Assembly: GCF_004295685.1 (NCBI RefSeq)
Contig: NZ_AP019368.1
Coordinates: forward strand, 800,001-864,000
Source: Fluviispira sanaruensis
GTDB lineage: Bacteria > Bdellovibrionota_B > Oligoflexia > Silvanigrellales > Silvanigrellaceae
Length of the DNA: 64,000 bases
Reading direction: 5' to 3'
The position numbers were made by a program, and so were the translations under genes. The notes beneath the pieces are model-generated. The model had not been told where the DNA came from and searched no databases. It was given only the letters and a program-made list of their open reading frames with translations. Shown here one piece after another: positions 34,456 through 43,842 of the stretch. Every line of letters begins with the position of its first letter. Positions within the stretch are counted from its first letter, which is position 1.

Positions 34456-34683
34456 ATGTCATCAAACAATGATGAGTATCAATGTGGGATCGTAAGATGG
34501 TTTTTAGAATCCAAAGGAATAGGATTTATTCAAAAAAGTAATGTAGGAAGTGATATTTTTATTGATCATACTACGATAGAAAAGTCAGGTTATAAAGTCT
34601 TAGTCGAAGGTCAGAAAGTAGAGTTTATAGAAAAAAATGGGTCGCGCGGGCCTGAAGCTGAAAGAATTCGAATTGTTTCTTAA
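34456..34683 (+). CDS. Cold-shock-domain protein (CspA-like)
   Basis: 75 aa. One cold-shock domain: IVRWFLESKGIGFIQ (RNP1-like KGIGFI, where Ile replaces the usual Phe/Tyr), SDIFIDHTTIE (RNP2-like), and GQKVEFIEKNGSRGPEAERIRIV. Single-strand nucleic-acid binding and RNA chaperoning are known for the family. Less canonical than CspA, since RNP1 has KGIGFI rather than KGFGFI. AGGAGG precedes the ATG. Monocistronic, with a good promoter upstream. Confidence 0.88.
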   Translation: MSSNNDEYQCGIVRWFLESKGIGFIQKSNVGSDIFIDHTTIEKSGYKVLVEGQKVEFIEKNGSRGPEAERIRIVS

Positions 34684-34691
34684 CAATTAAG

Positions 34692-36227
34692 TTAATGCCT
34701 ATCGAGAATATTATCTTTTGTTTCTTTAAGAAAGAGTGTGCCAACGACAAAGCTCATCAGAGCAACAGCAATTGGATAATAGAGTCCAGCGTAAATATTT
34801 CCCGTTTGGACAACGACACTCGCAGCAATTAAAGGTAGAAATCCACCAAACCAACCATTGCCAATATGGTAGGGTAAAGACATTGATGTGTAGCGAATTT
34901 GGGTTGGAAATAATTCCACCAAGAAAGCTGCTATTGGTCCATAAATCATAGCTACGAATAAAACTAATATCGTAAGCAATAAAATTATCATTGGATAATT
35001 TATATCTGCCGGATTTGCTTTCTCTGGATAACCAGCTTGTTTAAGTGCATTGTCAAACGTTTGTGGCGCAAAATTTCTGATTTCTGTCATACCAATCTTT
35101 GTTTTTAACACGTCATCACTTATTGTTTGTGTATCGTAATTATATCCTTTTTTTGCAAGATACTCTTTCAGATCTTTGCATTCTTTTTGGCAATTTTTTG
35201 TTTGGATAACAATGGGTGCATTTTGAATTGCTAAATCTAATGCAGGGTTACCAAACATTGTGATACCTTTGAAAATTGGAATATAAGTGAGAGCAGCAAT
35301 TATGCAGGCACTCAACATGACTTTTTTTCTTCCAATTCTATCGGATAATCTTCCGAAGAAAATAAAAAAAGGAGTTGCTATGATGAGTGAAATTCCAATT
35401 ATGATATATGCATATTGGAAATCAATCTTTAAGGTATTTTGTAAGAAGAAGAGAGCATAAAATTGTCCTGTATACCAAATGACTCCTTGACCTGCGGTCG
35501 CTCCAAATAAGGCCAATAAAACTAATTTTAAATTTGGAATTTTAGTAAAACTGTCTCTTAGAGGTGATTTTGAAAGTTTGCCAATGCTTTTCATTTTTAA
35601 AAATAAGGGTGATTCATTTAATTTTAATCTGATATAAACAGAAATAATGAGAAGAATTACTGAGATTAAAAATGGAATTCTCCAACCCCAACTTTTAAAC
35701 TCGGACTCTCCTAATGACAGACGACAGGTTAAAATAACACTTAAGGATAATAAAAATCCTAAAGTCGCCGTCGTTTGAATCCAGCTGGTATAATAACCTC
35801 TGTTGTTTTTTTCAGAATGTTCGGCAACATAGGTGGCGGCTCCGCCATATTCCCCTCCAAGGGCAAGGCCTTGAGCAAGGCGCAATGTTGTTAACAAAAT
35901 GGGAGCTAAAATACCGATGTCTTCGTAAGTGGGTAATAAGCCGACGAATGCAGTTGAAAGCCCCATAACAATAATGGTGATTAAAAATGTATATTTTCTA
36001 CCGACAAGATCACCGACTCTGCCAAAGAAAAGAGCTCCAAAGGGTCTCACGGCAAAGCCTGCACCGAAAGTCGCAAGGCTTGCAAGAAATGCGGCTGTGT
36101 CATTACCTTTGGGAAAGAATAATCCACTAAAAAAAACGGCAAGACTTCCATATAAATAAAAATCATACCATTCAAAGACTGTTCCGAGTGAAGATGCTGT
36201 AATAACCATTCGGTCTGATTTTTTCAT
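34692..36227 (-). CDS. MFS transporter, metabolite:H+ symporter (MHS) type
   Basis: 511 aa, about 12 membrane helices. Family marks are the N-terminal SSLGTVFEWYDFYLYGSLAVFF, GRVGDLVGRKYTFL between helices 2 and 3, RLAQGLALGGEYGGAATYVAEH in helix 4 and RLSDRIGRKKVMLSAC in the second half. These fit the metabolite/H+ symporter group (as ProP, KgtP, ShiA). A hydrophilic loop of about 80 residues (around 330-410) between helices 8 and 9 carries two Cys (NCQKEC) and is longer than usual. Substrate not deducible. It converges on the cold-shock gene. Confidence 0.88.
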   Translation of the reverse strand: MKKSDRMVITASSLGTVFEWYDFYLYGSLAVFFSGLFFPKGNDTAAFLASLATFGAGFAVRPFGALFFGRVGDLVGRKYTFLITIIVMGLSTAFVGLLPTYEDIGILAPILLTTLRLAQGLALGGEYGGAATYVAEHSEKNNRGYYTSWIQTTATLGFLLSLSVILTCRLSLGESEFKSWGWRIPFLISVILLIISVYIRLKLNESPLFLKMKSIGKLSKSPLRDSFTKIPNLKLVLLALFGATAGQGVIWYTGQFYALFFLQNTLKIDFQYAYIIIGISLIIATPFFIFFGRLSDRIGRKKVMLSACIIAALTYIPIFKGITMFGNPALDLAIQNAPIVIQTKNCQKECKDLKEYLAKKGYNYDTQTISDDVLKTKIGMTEIRNFAPQTFDNALKQAGYPEKANPADINYPMIILLLTILVLFVAMIYGPIAAFLVELFPTQIRYTSMSLPYHIGNGWFGGFLPLIAASVVVQTGNIYAGLYYPIAVALMSFVVGTLFLKETKDNILDRH

Positions 36228-36430
36228 TTTTCTCCCCCAACGAAAGTTCTTTAATGATTATATACTATTCGACAAAAGTTCTTATACAGACAAGAAATGG
36301 TCAAAATTTAGGCAATTAAATATATTAAGAAAGTTAAATAGGCAAAAATTTTAAAAAGTAGATCATATGATCATTCCAAGCATTCATCTTCGAAGGCATT
36401 CAAAACCAGTTGAAGCAAGTACTATTCGAA

Positions 36431-36459
36431 TTGACAAATAGATACCCAAAATGTAGATT
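36431..36459 (+). promoter_or_regulatory. Sigma70-like promoter of the NlpC/P60 gene
   Basis: TTGACA (36431-36436), 17-bp spacer, TAGATT (36454-36459), about 65 bp upstream of the ATG at 36526. The other 270 bp of this intergenic region show nothing I can assign. Confidence 0.4.
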
Positions 36460-36525
36460 CTGCTTGAAATGGTTTTTCATTTGAATTATTTTTTATATTA
36501 AATCTTATATATAGGTTGATTAAAA

Positions 36526-37989
36526 GTGAAAATTAAAAAGAAATTAGTTACAGTCAGTTTTATTTTATTTTTGCAGTCGTGTACTACATCTCGCCCTGAA
36601 ATTAATAAAGCACAAATATTTCCTTTAAATAACTATAGCCAAAATATACAACGTTTTATTAACCCAAATTCTCCAGATTATAATATTCCACTTATTTCAA
36701 ATAACGTAATTTTAGAAAAAGAAAACGCATATAAGGAACATTTTTTTGGGGAGCAATCCCCTTGGTCTGATTCCTTTGTCAGCGGTATACTAAATAAACA
36801 GAATACTGATAGTATTTATAGTGTTGAAAAATTTTTATTTCAAAAATATAGAGAAAACTGTGATACTGATAATCCAAAAAGTTTTGCAACTAATTTAAAA
36901 CCATACACCTGCGATTGGTTTGATAATCAAATTCTAAGAAATATGGATCTAAATCAATTTGAGCAAAAATTGTTTTTTTACAAAAATAACAGAGCTATAG
37001 CAACAAACAATATCAGCGCAAGAACTTTTCCAACCAATTCACCTCTTTTTTATGATTATAGACTAGCAGGTGAGGGTTATCCTTTTGATATGTTGCAAGT
37101 TAGTTCTATTTGGGTAGGAACGCCTTTGTATATTGTTGGAAAATCGAAGGATAAAGAATGGTCACTTGTCCTCACAAATTCTGGTTTTGTTACTTGGGTG
37201 CCTAGTAATAAAATAGCTTTAGCTTCAGAAAAATTTATTTTTGAGTATCAAGAGAATGTAAAGAAACACGGTTTGCGCGTTGTAACTCAACCTCATAGTC
37301 CTATAATTAATAATTCTGGAAAAATTGAGCTGCGTGCTTATACGGGTAGCCTATTTCCTGGACAACAGCAAGAAGAAACAAACAAAGTATTTTTTCCAAT
37401 TTCACTTGAAAATGGATATGCAAAATTTATTACTGCTAAAATTAATGAGGATAAAGTTTCAATCTTTCCTCTATCATCATCACCTAAAAACTTTGTAAAT
37501 GTAATTCAGCCTCTGCTTGGGAGGCCTTATGGCTGGGGAGGATTATATTATTATAATGATTGCTCGCAGGAGTTAAGAAATATTTTTTCTGTTTTTGGTA
37601 TATGGCTACCACGTAATTCAGCCTATCAGTATCAAGAAGGTAAAATGATTGATTTAAGTAATTATAGCACTCAAGAACGACTGGAAGCTCTCTCAAAATT
37701 AGGGCGAAAATTCGTTACTTTAGTTTATATCAAAGGTCACATAATGCTGTACATTGGAAATTTTAATAATGCTCCTTTGGTACATAATAATATTTGGGGA
37801 CTTAAACCGGCAGACAATTCATACCGATCTATTATTGGACAATCTTCTTTAATCCCTTTATTGAGTTCTTATCCTGAAAATCCAGAATTAATATCAATTG
37901 CAGACGATAAATACCGTCCTAAGTTTATTATTACATATTTAGACGAACTCCCTAATAATGGCGATTCTGTTGCAAAGGTATTAAAGTAG
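36526..37989 (+). CDS. SH3-domain NlpC/P60 cell-wall hydrolase, lipoprotein
   Basis: 487 aa. Lipobox LQSC puts the lipidated Cys at residue 19. Order: an N-terminal helical domain with SWSDS-like and NCDTDNP segments (NLPC_P60_N-like), an SH3 part (about 180-230: GEGYPFDMLQVSSIWVGTP, WSLVLTNSGFVTWVPSNKI), a second SH3-like part, then the NlpC/P60 domain (about 320-460) with RPYGWGGLYYYNDCSQ (catalytic Cys), GHIMLYIG (His) and VHNNIW (third residue). The family cleaves gamma-D-Glu-mDAP bonds of murein peptides. It fits the recycling theme of the window. The last ten codons overlap a copy of the IS6-like TIR sequence. Confidence 0.85.
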   Translation: MKIKKKLVTVSFILFLQSCTTSRPEINKAQIFPLNNYSQNIQRFINPNSPDYNIPLISNNVILEKENAYKEHFFGEQSPWSDSFVSGILNKQNTDSIYSVEKFLFQKYRENCDTDNPKSFATNLKPYTCDWFDNQILRNMDLNQFEQKLFFYKNNRAIATNNISARTFPTNSPLFYDYRLAGEGYPFDMLQVSSIWVGTPLYIVGKSKDKEWSLVLTNSGFVTWVPSNKIALASEKFIFEYQENVKKHGLRVVTQPHSPIINNSGKIELRAYTGSLFPGQQQEETNKVFFPISLENGYAKFITAKINEDKVSIFPLSSSPKNFVNVIQPLLGRPYGWGGLYYYNDCSQELRNIFSVFGIWLPRNSAYQYQEGKMIDLSNYSTQERLEALSKLGRKFVTLVYIKGHIMLYIGNFNNAPLVHNNIWGLKPADNSYRSIIGQSSLIPLLSSYPENPELISIADDKYRPKFIITYLDELPNNGDSVAKVLK

Positions 37990-37996
37990 TAAAATT

Positions 37997-38235
37997 GTCT
38001 CTGTTGCAAATTTTTCTTGGATTATTATTGGGGGTTCTACTTAATGATTTCAGCAACAGTTACTATATCTGGGATAGAGCTTCATCACATGTGTAAAAAT
38101 GGCAATTTAAATTTAAAAGCCATTTGCCTATTTGGAAGCAATTTTGCTCCCTTGCAGGTTAATTGCGTCTGAAATATACTTTTTGAAATTCCATTCTAAG
38201 CTCCTTTGTTACTTTGATTTTTTTGCAACAGAACC
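37997..38235. mobile_element. Short element with IS6-like terminal inverted repeats
   Basis: GTCTCTGTTGCAAA (37997-38010) and TTTGCAACAGAACC (38222-38235) form imperfect terminal inverted repeats, 12 of 14 matching. The right end reads GGTTCTGTTGCAAA on the complement, as in IS6-family ends (IS26, IS431). The interior of about 210 bp has no transposase-like ORF, so it is a MITE-like remnant or internal deletion. A third copy, GATTCTGTTGCAAAGG, lies at 37963-37978 inside the end of the NlpC/P60 gene. Clean 8-bp target duplications are not visible. Confidence 0.5.
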
Positions 38236-38350
38236 TTCAAAATTAATCCTAAATAAAAAAAATTCTGTTTATATCAATTGCAAAATGTCTTATTTGGAAA
38301 GACGCTTTCAATTATTTTTAAAACATCAAGGAAAAAATAAATTAAGTTAT

Positions 38351-39124
38351 TTAAAAATGTAAAGCATATGTTTTATCGTACTCACCTTCTTTTTTCCACT
38401 GAGCTAAAAATTTATTAAAATTTTCTATAAGAGTTGTTGCGTCTTGACGAGCTGCAACACCAAAATATTCGTCTTGCACATCGGTTTTTTTCGACTCCAT
38501 CAATTTAGGAAATTTCTTTACAAGTATAATTGAGTGATTTGAATCTGTGACAATGATATCGATTTTTTTGTTTCTAAGTGCATTTATTATATCTGAAGTT
38601 TCATTGTATTTAAAAATGGTTGCATTTTTTAGATTTTTGGCAACATAGAAATCACTTGTATAACCAACTTTAACCCCTATTTTATATTTCTTATCGTTGA
38701 AATCTAGAATATTTTTAATATTTTTTAAAGCGGAATTTCCTTTTAAATACATATAACTTAAACCATCTTTAAAATATGGGTCGCTGAATAAGACAGATTT
38801 TTTTCTATCTTCAGTGATTGTCATTCCAGAAAAAATGAGGTCACATTTTTTTGTTATTAAAGCTGGAATTATTCCATCGAAACTATAATTGATAACCTCA
38901 AGTTTTGACTTCATAAATTTTGCAAAGTTTTTTGCTAAATCAATATCGAACCCTTCCCATCCATCTTTTGTATATACAGAGAAAGGAATAAATCCTCCTG
39001 AAGTACAAACCTTTAGAATTTTATCTTCATTGTTAGCAGCTTCATTTGCATTGCATGAAAATGAAAATAATAGACTTATAAGCGAAACAAAAGAAGCAAT
39101 TTTAGCACATTTCAAATATGACAT
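38351..39124 (-). CDS. Amino-acid ABC transporter substrate-binding protein (SBP_bac_3)
   Basis: 257 aa. Residues 1-27 are a signal peptide (ends SFSCNA, possibly lipid-modified at Cys, though the lipobox SFSC is weak). SBP_bac_3 marks: LKVCTSGGFIPFSVYTKDGWEGFDIDLAKNFAKFM, FDGIIPALITKKCDLIFSGMTITEDRKKSVLFSDPYF and IDIIVTDSNHS. It binds an amino acid in the periplasm. The gene follows argH by 3 bp, so it probably belongs to the arginine unit and may bind arginine or a precursor (inference). No permease or ATPase is linked. Confidence 0.85.
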   Translation of the reverse strand: MSYLKCAKIASFVSLISLLFSFSCNANEAANNEDKILKVCTSGGFIPFSVYTKDGWEGFDIDLAKNFAKFMKSKLEVINYSFDGIIPALITKKCDLIFSGMTITEDRKKSVLFSDPYFKDGLSYMYLKGNSALKNIKNILDFNDKKYKIGVKVGYTSDFYVAKNLKNATIFKYNETSDIINALRNKKIDIIVTDSNHSIILVKKFPKLMESKKTDVQDEYFGVAARQDATTLIENFNKFLAQWKKEGEYDKTYALHF

Positions 39125-39127
39125 TTT

Positions 39128-40426
39128 TTATCCTTTTTTGTTAATAATTTGTAATGATGTGTAAATATGTGGAGAAATTTTTTCACATTCTTCCTTATTT
39201 AATTGGTGTAAATATTTATTATTTTCATAGCTATAAATAACAAGCTTTCCTATTATTTCGTGTGCCTGGCGAAATGCAATGCCCTTGTTTACGAGTTGCT
39301 CTAAGAGGTGGGTTGACCAGACATAACTGTTTTCGGTAGATTTCAACATAGCATCTTTTTGAAAATGCACTGTATTTAAAAAGTCGTTAAAAATATCTAA
39401 ACAGTTTTTGATAGTTTCTACGGTGTCAAATAATCCTTCTTTGTCTTCTTGGAGATCTTTATTATAGCCAAGTGGAAGCGCTTTCATAACTGTTAAAATG
39501 CCCATAAGATTGCCATAGATTCTTCCAGTTTTACCTCTAATTAGTTCAGGTATATCCGGATTTTTTTTGTTTGGCATAAGCGAAGAACCTGTTGCATACG
39601 CGTCATCTAATTTTATGAAATTAAATTCTTCCGTTGCCCAAATTATCATATCTTCAGAAAATCTGGATAAATGAGTTATAATAATACTTGCAGAGCTCAT
39701 AAATTCGATAATAAAATCTCTATCGCTTACAGCATCTATTGTATTTTCGATGATACCTGTAAAACCAAGTTTTTTGGCTGTGTACTCCCTGTCTATTGGC
39801 AAAGTAGTGCCTGCAAGTGCTCCTGCTCCTAAAGGTGAAAAATTCATTCTTTCATAGCAATCCGAAAGGCGAGAAGCATCTCTCAGGAACATACTTTGAT
39901 ATGCTTTAAAATAACTGCTTAAAGTGATCGGTTGGGCTTTTTGTAGATGAGTGTAGCCTGGAAGAATTGTGTCTTTATGAATGATAGAAAGATCTTCTAG
40001 TGAGTTTATCAAAGAATTTAATGTGATTTTTATTTTTTCAATCTCGTGTTTTAAATAGAGTCTTAGATCCAAGGCAACCTGATCATTTCTGCTTCTTCCA
40101 GTATGCAGTTTCTTTGCAATTTCGCCAATTTCTTTAAGTAAGCAGAGTTCAATATTCATATGAATGTCTTCTGCTTCTGGGCTAAATTCAATTTCATTTT
40201 TAAGTATTTTTGCGCTTATCTTCTTTAAACCATTAATAATAGAATGAGACTCAAATTCGGAAATTATACCTTGTTTTGCAAGCATTTCTGCATGAACTTG
40301 GCTGCCTAAAATGTCGAACTGAGCAAGTTTTTTATCAAATGAAATGGACTCATTAAAGTAAACTGCTTTTTGTGCAAGAGGTTTTTTAAATCTTCCTCCC
40401 CAGACGGGGGATGCATTTGTATTCAT
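39128..40426 (-). CDS. argH: Argininosuccinate lyase
   Basis: 432 aa, a little shorter than the usual 455-470. It splits argininosuccinate to arginine and fumarate, the last step of arginine synthesis. The fumarase-superfamily signature GSSLMPNKKNPDIPEL is present, with catalytic Ser in the mobile loop, as are GRSRNDQVALDLRLYL and PGYTHLQKAQPITL (the His-containing loop). It starts at WGGRF, typical for ArgH. First gene of a minus-strand unit with the amino-acid-binding protein and divergent from argR, with ARG-box-like DNA between. Confidence 0.95.
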   Translation of the reverse strand: MNTNASPVWGGRFKKPLAQKAVYFNESISFDKKLAQFDILGSQVHAEMLAKQGIISEFESHSIINGLKKISAKILKNEIEFSPEAEDIHMNIELCLLKEIGEIAKKLHTGRSRNDQVALDLRLYLKHEIEKIKITLNSLINSLEDLSIIHKDTILPGYTHLQKAQPITLSSYFKAYQSMFLRDASRLSDCYERMNFSPLGAGALAGTTLPIDREYTAKKLGFTGIIENTIDAVSDRDFIIEFMSSASIIITHLSRFSEDMIIWATEEFNFIKLDDAYATGSSLMPNKKNPDIPELIRGKTGRIYGNLMGILTVMKALPLGYNKDLQEDKEGLFDTVETIKNCLDIFNDFLNTVHFQKDAMLKSTENSYVWSTHLLEQLVNKGIAFRQAHEIIGKLVIYSYENNKYLHQLNKEECEKISPHIYTSLQIINKKG

Positions 40427-40507
40427 AGTTCAATCCTTTTTTTATTTTGAGGAGATTGAGTCAATTTTTTTAAAGCAAAACAGATTCTAAGAAACGTTGA
40501 CGGTAAA

Positions 40508-40545
40508 AATGAATAAAAATCCATTTTTATGGATTTTTATGTAGT
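40508..40545. promoter_or_regulatory. Candidate ARG boxes (ArgR operator pair)
   Basis: Two adjacent 18-bp boxes. 40508-40525 reads AATGAATAAAAATCCATT, one mismatch from the core TGAATWWWWATTCA. 40528-40545 is weaker, with three core mismatches. They are 2 bp apart. The pair also forms a dyad (ATAAAAATCCAT / ATGGATTTTTAT). It lies between the divergent argH (82 bp away) and argR. The remaining part of this 332-bp intergenic region shows nothing else I can assign. Confidence 0.5.
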
Positions 40546-40758
40546 AACGAAAATTTTAGATAAGTGCAAGTTTTTATGCAAAAATTAATAAATTCAATTT
40601 TCTTAGTGCAATGAAATAAAAAAAGTATATAGATTCTAGTATATTGTATAGGTGGGAGAAAATGCTCTCGAGTGGCAGTCATTTCTCTTTTCTTTTAATT
40701 TGAGAAATGTTTTACTTAATGAGAATAGGTGAAACTGATGGGTTAGAAAGACTAAGTT

Positions 40759-41241
40759 ATGAAAAATACAGGAAAAAAAGATGATGAGGTGATTTTGGAT
40801 TTAATTCGTTCGGAAAAAATTGCCCATCAACAGGAACTCGTGGCAAAGCTTAAAAAATTGGGTTTATCCATTCCCCAATCCACATTATCCAGAAAGCTTA
40901 AAAAGCTAGGAGTTGTAAAGGTTCAAAATTGTTATAAAATATTGAATTCTAGCACAAAAACTCTTGTTCCTATTTTTGAAATAAAGGTGTCTCCACCCAA
41001 TATTTTAATCCTCCACACATTGCCAGGACATGCGAATTCATTGGCTTTTCAACTGGATCAAAAAATTATGCACGGAACAAATAATATAGTGAAAAGCCGC
41101 TATGATTCACTCATGGGAACGATTGCAGGGGATGACACAGTCCTGGTTATTTCTGACGGGACAAAGAAAGGACTCGAAAAACTTCTCGAGGAAATTGAAA
41201 TGGATTTCGAGGTAGAGCGCTTTCATGGAGAGACAAATTAA
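40759..41241 (+). CDS. argR: Arginine repressor
   Basis: 160 aa. N-terminal winged helix (about 1-70; ILDLIRSEKIAHQQELVAKLKKLGLSIPQSTLSRKLKKLGVVKV) and C-terminal oligomerisation/arginine-binding domain with GHANSLAFQLDQ and GTIAGDDTVLVIS, where the Asp pair contacts arginine. It regulates arginine synthesis and probably its own gene through the boxes between it and argH. It ends 1 bp before the end of the convergent hrpB. Confidence 0.92.
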   Translation: MKNTGKKDDEVILDLIRSEKIAHQQELVAKLKKLGLSIPQSTLSRKLKKLGVVKVQNCYKILNSSTKTLVPIFEIKVSPPNILILHTLPGHANSLAFQLDQKIMHGTNNIVKSRYDSLMGTIAGDDTVLVISDGTKKGLEKLLEEIEMDFEVERFHGETN

Positions 41242-41242
41242 C

Positions 41243-43831
41243 TTATTCTCTTCTTTTTCTTTTCATTAGGTATTCTGGTGGTTCGGCAGTTTTGGGATTG
41301 TCTGGCCATGCGTGCCTGGGATATCTACGCGATAATTCTTTTTTTACTTCAACATACCCTCGCTCCCAAAATCCTGCTAAATCCGTTGTTACTTGGACAG
41401 CCTGCATATTAGGGGCAAGTAAATGAACGACAAGTGGAACAGTTCCATTGCAGATTCTAGGTGTTTGTAAAGTACCAAAAAAATCCTGCAAGCGAGAAGC
41501 AACCCAAGGTGGTTTGTCTTCTTCATAATTAATTTTTACTTTGCGGCCTTTACCAATTATAATATGATTAGGAAATAAATCGTTTAGTAATCTTTTCGTT
41601 TCATGTGGTAAAAGATCATCTAAATACTCATCAAGATCTTTTTCTAGTATTTCATTATAACTTCTTTTATTTTCACAAATATGACATAATAAAAGCTCAA
41701 AATCTTCTTCTAAAAAATGGGCTGCATCGAGAGAATATCCAGCAGTTTTTGCAAGTGCTATACGCTTTGCTAAATAACGTAAATCTTTATCATCTTCAAA
41801 AGGCTTGGGCCAACTCAATGACAACTCTTTTAAAAGGATTTCTTCATACTTAGCTGTATGTTGTCTAATGGGACGCTCTTCTAAAATGAGTTTGCCATAA
41901 TAAGTTTTTTTAGCAGCTCTCACTCTTTGCGCATTATCATCCCAAGTATATTCTTCATTCTCTTTGATAAAATATTCAGGTGCAGCAATAAGTATATCAG
42001 GATCAATCCCATGGCAAATTCTAACTTGGGTTGATTGTGCTTGTGACAAAGCTTGGGCAGATTCCTCTGCTTCAATTGCAATTAAAAATTCTGAATCTTG
42101 CACGATGCTTGAAGGTGATAAAATAGCTCCACCGCCTAGACATAAATTTAACTCTTTTTTTCCAGAATGATTTAAATTATTCCTGACCTGGCATACTCTA
42201 TCTGGATATCCTGCCAATAAAATCAAACTTAAATCATTGTTACTTATATCTTTAAAACAATCTGTAAATTTAACTTTTGCAATTTGACAGATATGTCTAA
42301 TAGACACCTCTATTTTTTTAATCCTAGCAATATCAAAATGACTGTTTGGAGATAATTTTTTAACTTTTTTTAAAAAATAATTTATTAAGATATTAAATTG
42401 AAATTCAAGGTCAGATACTCCAATATCAGTAGAGGAAATACCATTTTTTATGATAGAACCTTCATTGATAATTGAAACTATCACAATTGCTTGAGGTAGA
42501 ATATTTTTACTTGCAGCTTCATATAATATTCTACCAAGCCTTGGGTGCAATGGGTATTTAGCGATTTCAGAACCTATTTCTGTTAAGTTATTGGAAGCAT
42601 CAAAAGCAGAGAGAAAATTTAACAGTTGACTGCATGATTGCATGATATTTTGTGGAGGTGGATCGAACCACGGAAAAGAAAATGGTTCATTTAATTTATG
42701 CAAACTGAGTTTTTTTTCTAATATTTTAATTTCAAGGAGCGACTGGGTCAGATCCACTCTTTGAATTTCTGCCTTTTGAAAAGCGGGACGCATTTGAAAA
42801 TCAAGCAAAGTAAAAAGTCTTTTTACACATCCGCTTTGCGTACGCCCTGCTCGACCGGCACGCTGAATACACGACGATTGACTGATGGGGAGAGTGTCCA
42901 GAGTTGGTAGGCCACTCCAACTTGCATGGCCCGCAATTTTAGCGAAACCAGTATCGACAACCCCAGTGACTCCATCTAGAGTAATAGAAGTTTCAGCGAC
43001 GTTTGTAGATAAAATTATTTTTCGTCTCTCTGTTAGCTGAAAAACCTTTTGTTGATCATGCGGAGCGAGATCTGCTTTAAGTTGCAAAATAATTGCGTTG
43101 TATTTATGCGCAAGTTCTTCAATATTTTCTTGAGTTTTTTGTATCTCATAAGATCCTGTTAAAAAGACTAAAATATCGCCCGGACATTTTGGATCAATTA
43201 ATAAACTTTCCACAGCATTAAAGATTAAAATAGGCAATTTTTTGTGCGCTGAATTTGGATCTAAATGTTGAATTTCGAGTGGATGGGTTCTGCCAATTGA
43301 AGTATGTGTCTTTGCATTCGGTAAATAATTTTGCAGGCCATAAGTATCAAGCGTTGCAGACATCACAATGAGTTTGAGATCGGGGCGAAGACTTTGCTGC
43401 AATAATTTAACGAGCATAAGTGCAAGATCTGTATGAGTATGTCTCTCATGAAATTCATCAATAATCACACAAGAGATATTTTTCAATTCAGGATCTTCTA
43501 AAATTAGACGAGAGAATATTCCACCTGTTATATATTTTACTTTGGTTGCTTGAGATTCTCGTTTGTCATAGCGTACTTGGTAGCCAATTGTCTCACCACA
43601 TTCTTCTCCCAGCTCTTGCGCTACTCTTTCAGCGGAAAGGCGTGCAGCAAGTCTGCGTGGCTCAAGCACTAAAATAGTTTTATTTGTACGATTTAACAGG
43701 GCAGCGGGAATACGTGTGGTTTTTCCTGCTCCTGGGGTTGCCTGAATGATCAAAGTGTTTTCATTTTGAAAATCGGACACGATTGCAGGCAATATTTCAT
43801 CGATAGGTAGAGATAATTTTTTTACAGACAT
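41243..43831 (-). CDS. hrpB: ATP-dependent helicase HrpB
   Basis: 862 aa, DExH superfamily 2 helicase. Motif I is QATPGAGKTTRIPAALL, motif Ia LEPRRLAARLSAERVA, motif II DEFHERHTHTDLAL, motif III SATLDT and motif VI QRAGRAGRTQSG. A helicase-associated region and the HrpB-specific C-terminal domain follow (VASRLQDFFG, TPRICNGTVPLVVHLLAPNMQAVQVTTDLAGFW), and the tail RYPRHAWPDNP is characteristic of HrpB. The RNA or protein targets in most bacteria are unknown. It leads a minus-strand cluster with tatD and a CoA dehydrogenase upstream. Confidence 0.93.
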   Translation of the reverse strand: MSVKKLSLPIDEILPAIVSDFQNENTLIIQATPGAGKTTRIPAALLNRTNKTILVLEPRRLAARLSAERVAQELGEECGETIGYQVRYDKRESQATKVKYITGGIFSRLILEDPELKNISCVIIDEFHERHTHTDLALMLVKLLQQSLRPDLKLIVMSATLDTYGLQNYLPNAKTHTSIGRTHPLEIQHLDPNSAHKKLPILIFNAVESLLIDPKCPGDILVFLTGSYEIQKTQENIEELAHKYNAIILQLKADLAPHDQQKVFQLTERRKIILSTNVAETSITLDGVTGVVDTGFAKIAGHASWSGLPTLDTLPISQSSCIQRAGRAGRTQSGCVKRLFTLLDFQMRPAFQKAEIQRVDLTQSLLEIKILEKKLSLHKLNEPFSFPWFDPPPQNIMQSCSQLLNFLSAFDASNNLTEIGSEIAKYPLHPRLGRILYEAASKNILPQAIVIVSIINEGSIIKNGISSTDIGVSDLEFQFNILINYFLKKVKKLSPNSHFDIARIKKIEVSIRHICQIAKVKFTDCFKDISNNDLSLILLAGYPDRVCQVRNNLNHSGKKELNLCLGGGAILSPSSIVQDSEFLIAIEAEESAQALSQAQSTQVRICHGIDPDILIAAPEYFIKENEEYTWDDNAQRVRAAKKTYYGKLILEERPIRQHTAKYEEILLKELSLSWPKPFEDDKDLRYLAKRIALAKTAGYSLDAAHFLEEDFELLLCHICENKRSYNEILEKDLDEYLDDLLPHETKRLLNDLFPNHIIIGKGRKVKINYEEDKPPWVASRLQDFFGTLQTPRICNGTVPLVVHLLAPNMQAVQVTTDLAGFWERGYVEVKKELSRRYPRHAWPDNPKTAEPPEYLMKRKRRE

Positions 43832-43842
43832 AATTAATAACC

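Noticed and set aside
38132-38362. 76-codon plus-strand ORF
   Set aside because: It runs through the right IS6-like end, has no ribosome-binding site, and ends inside the convergent amino-acid-binding protein gene.
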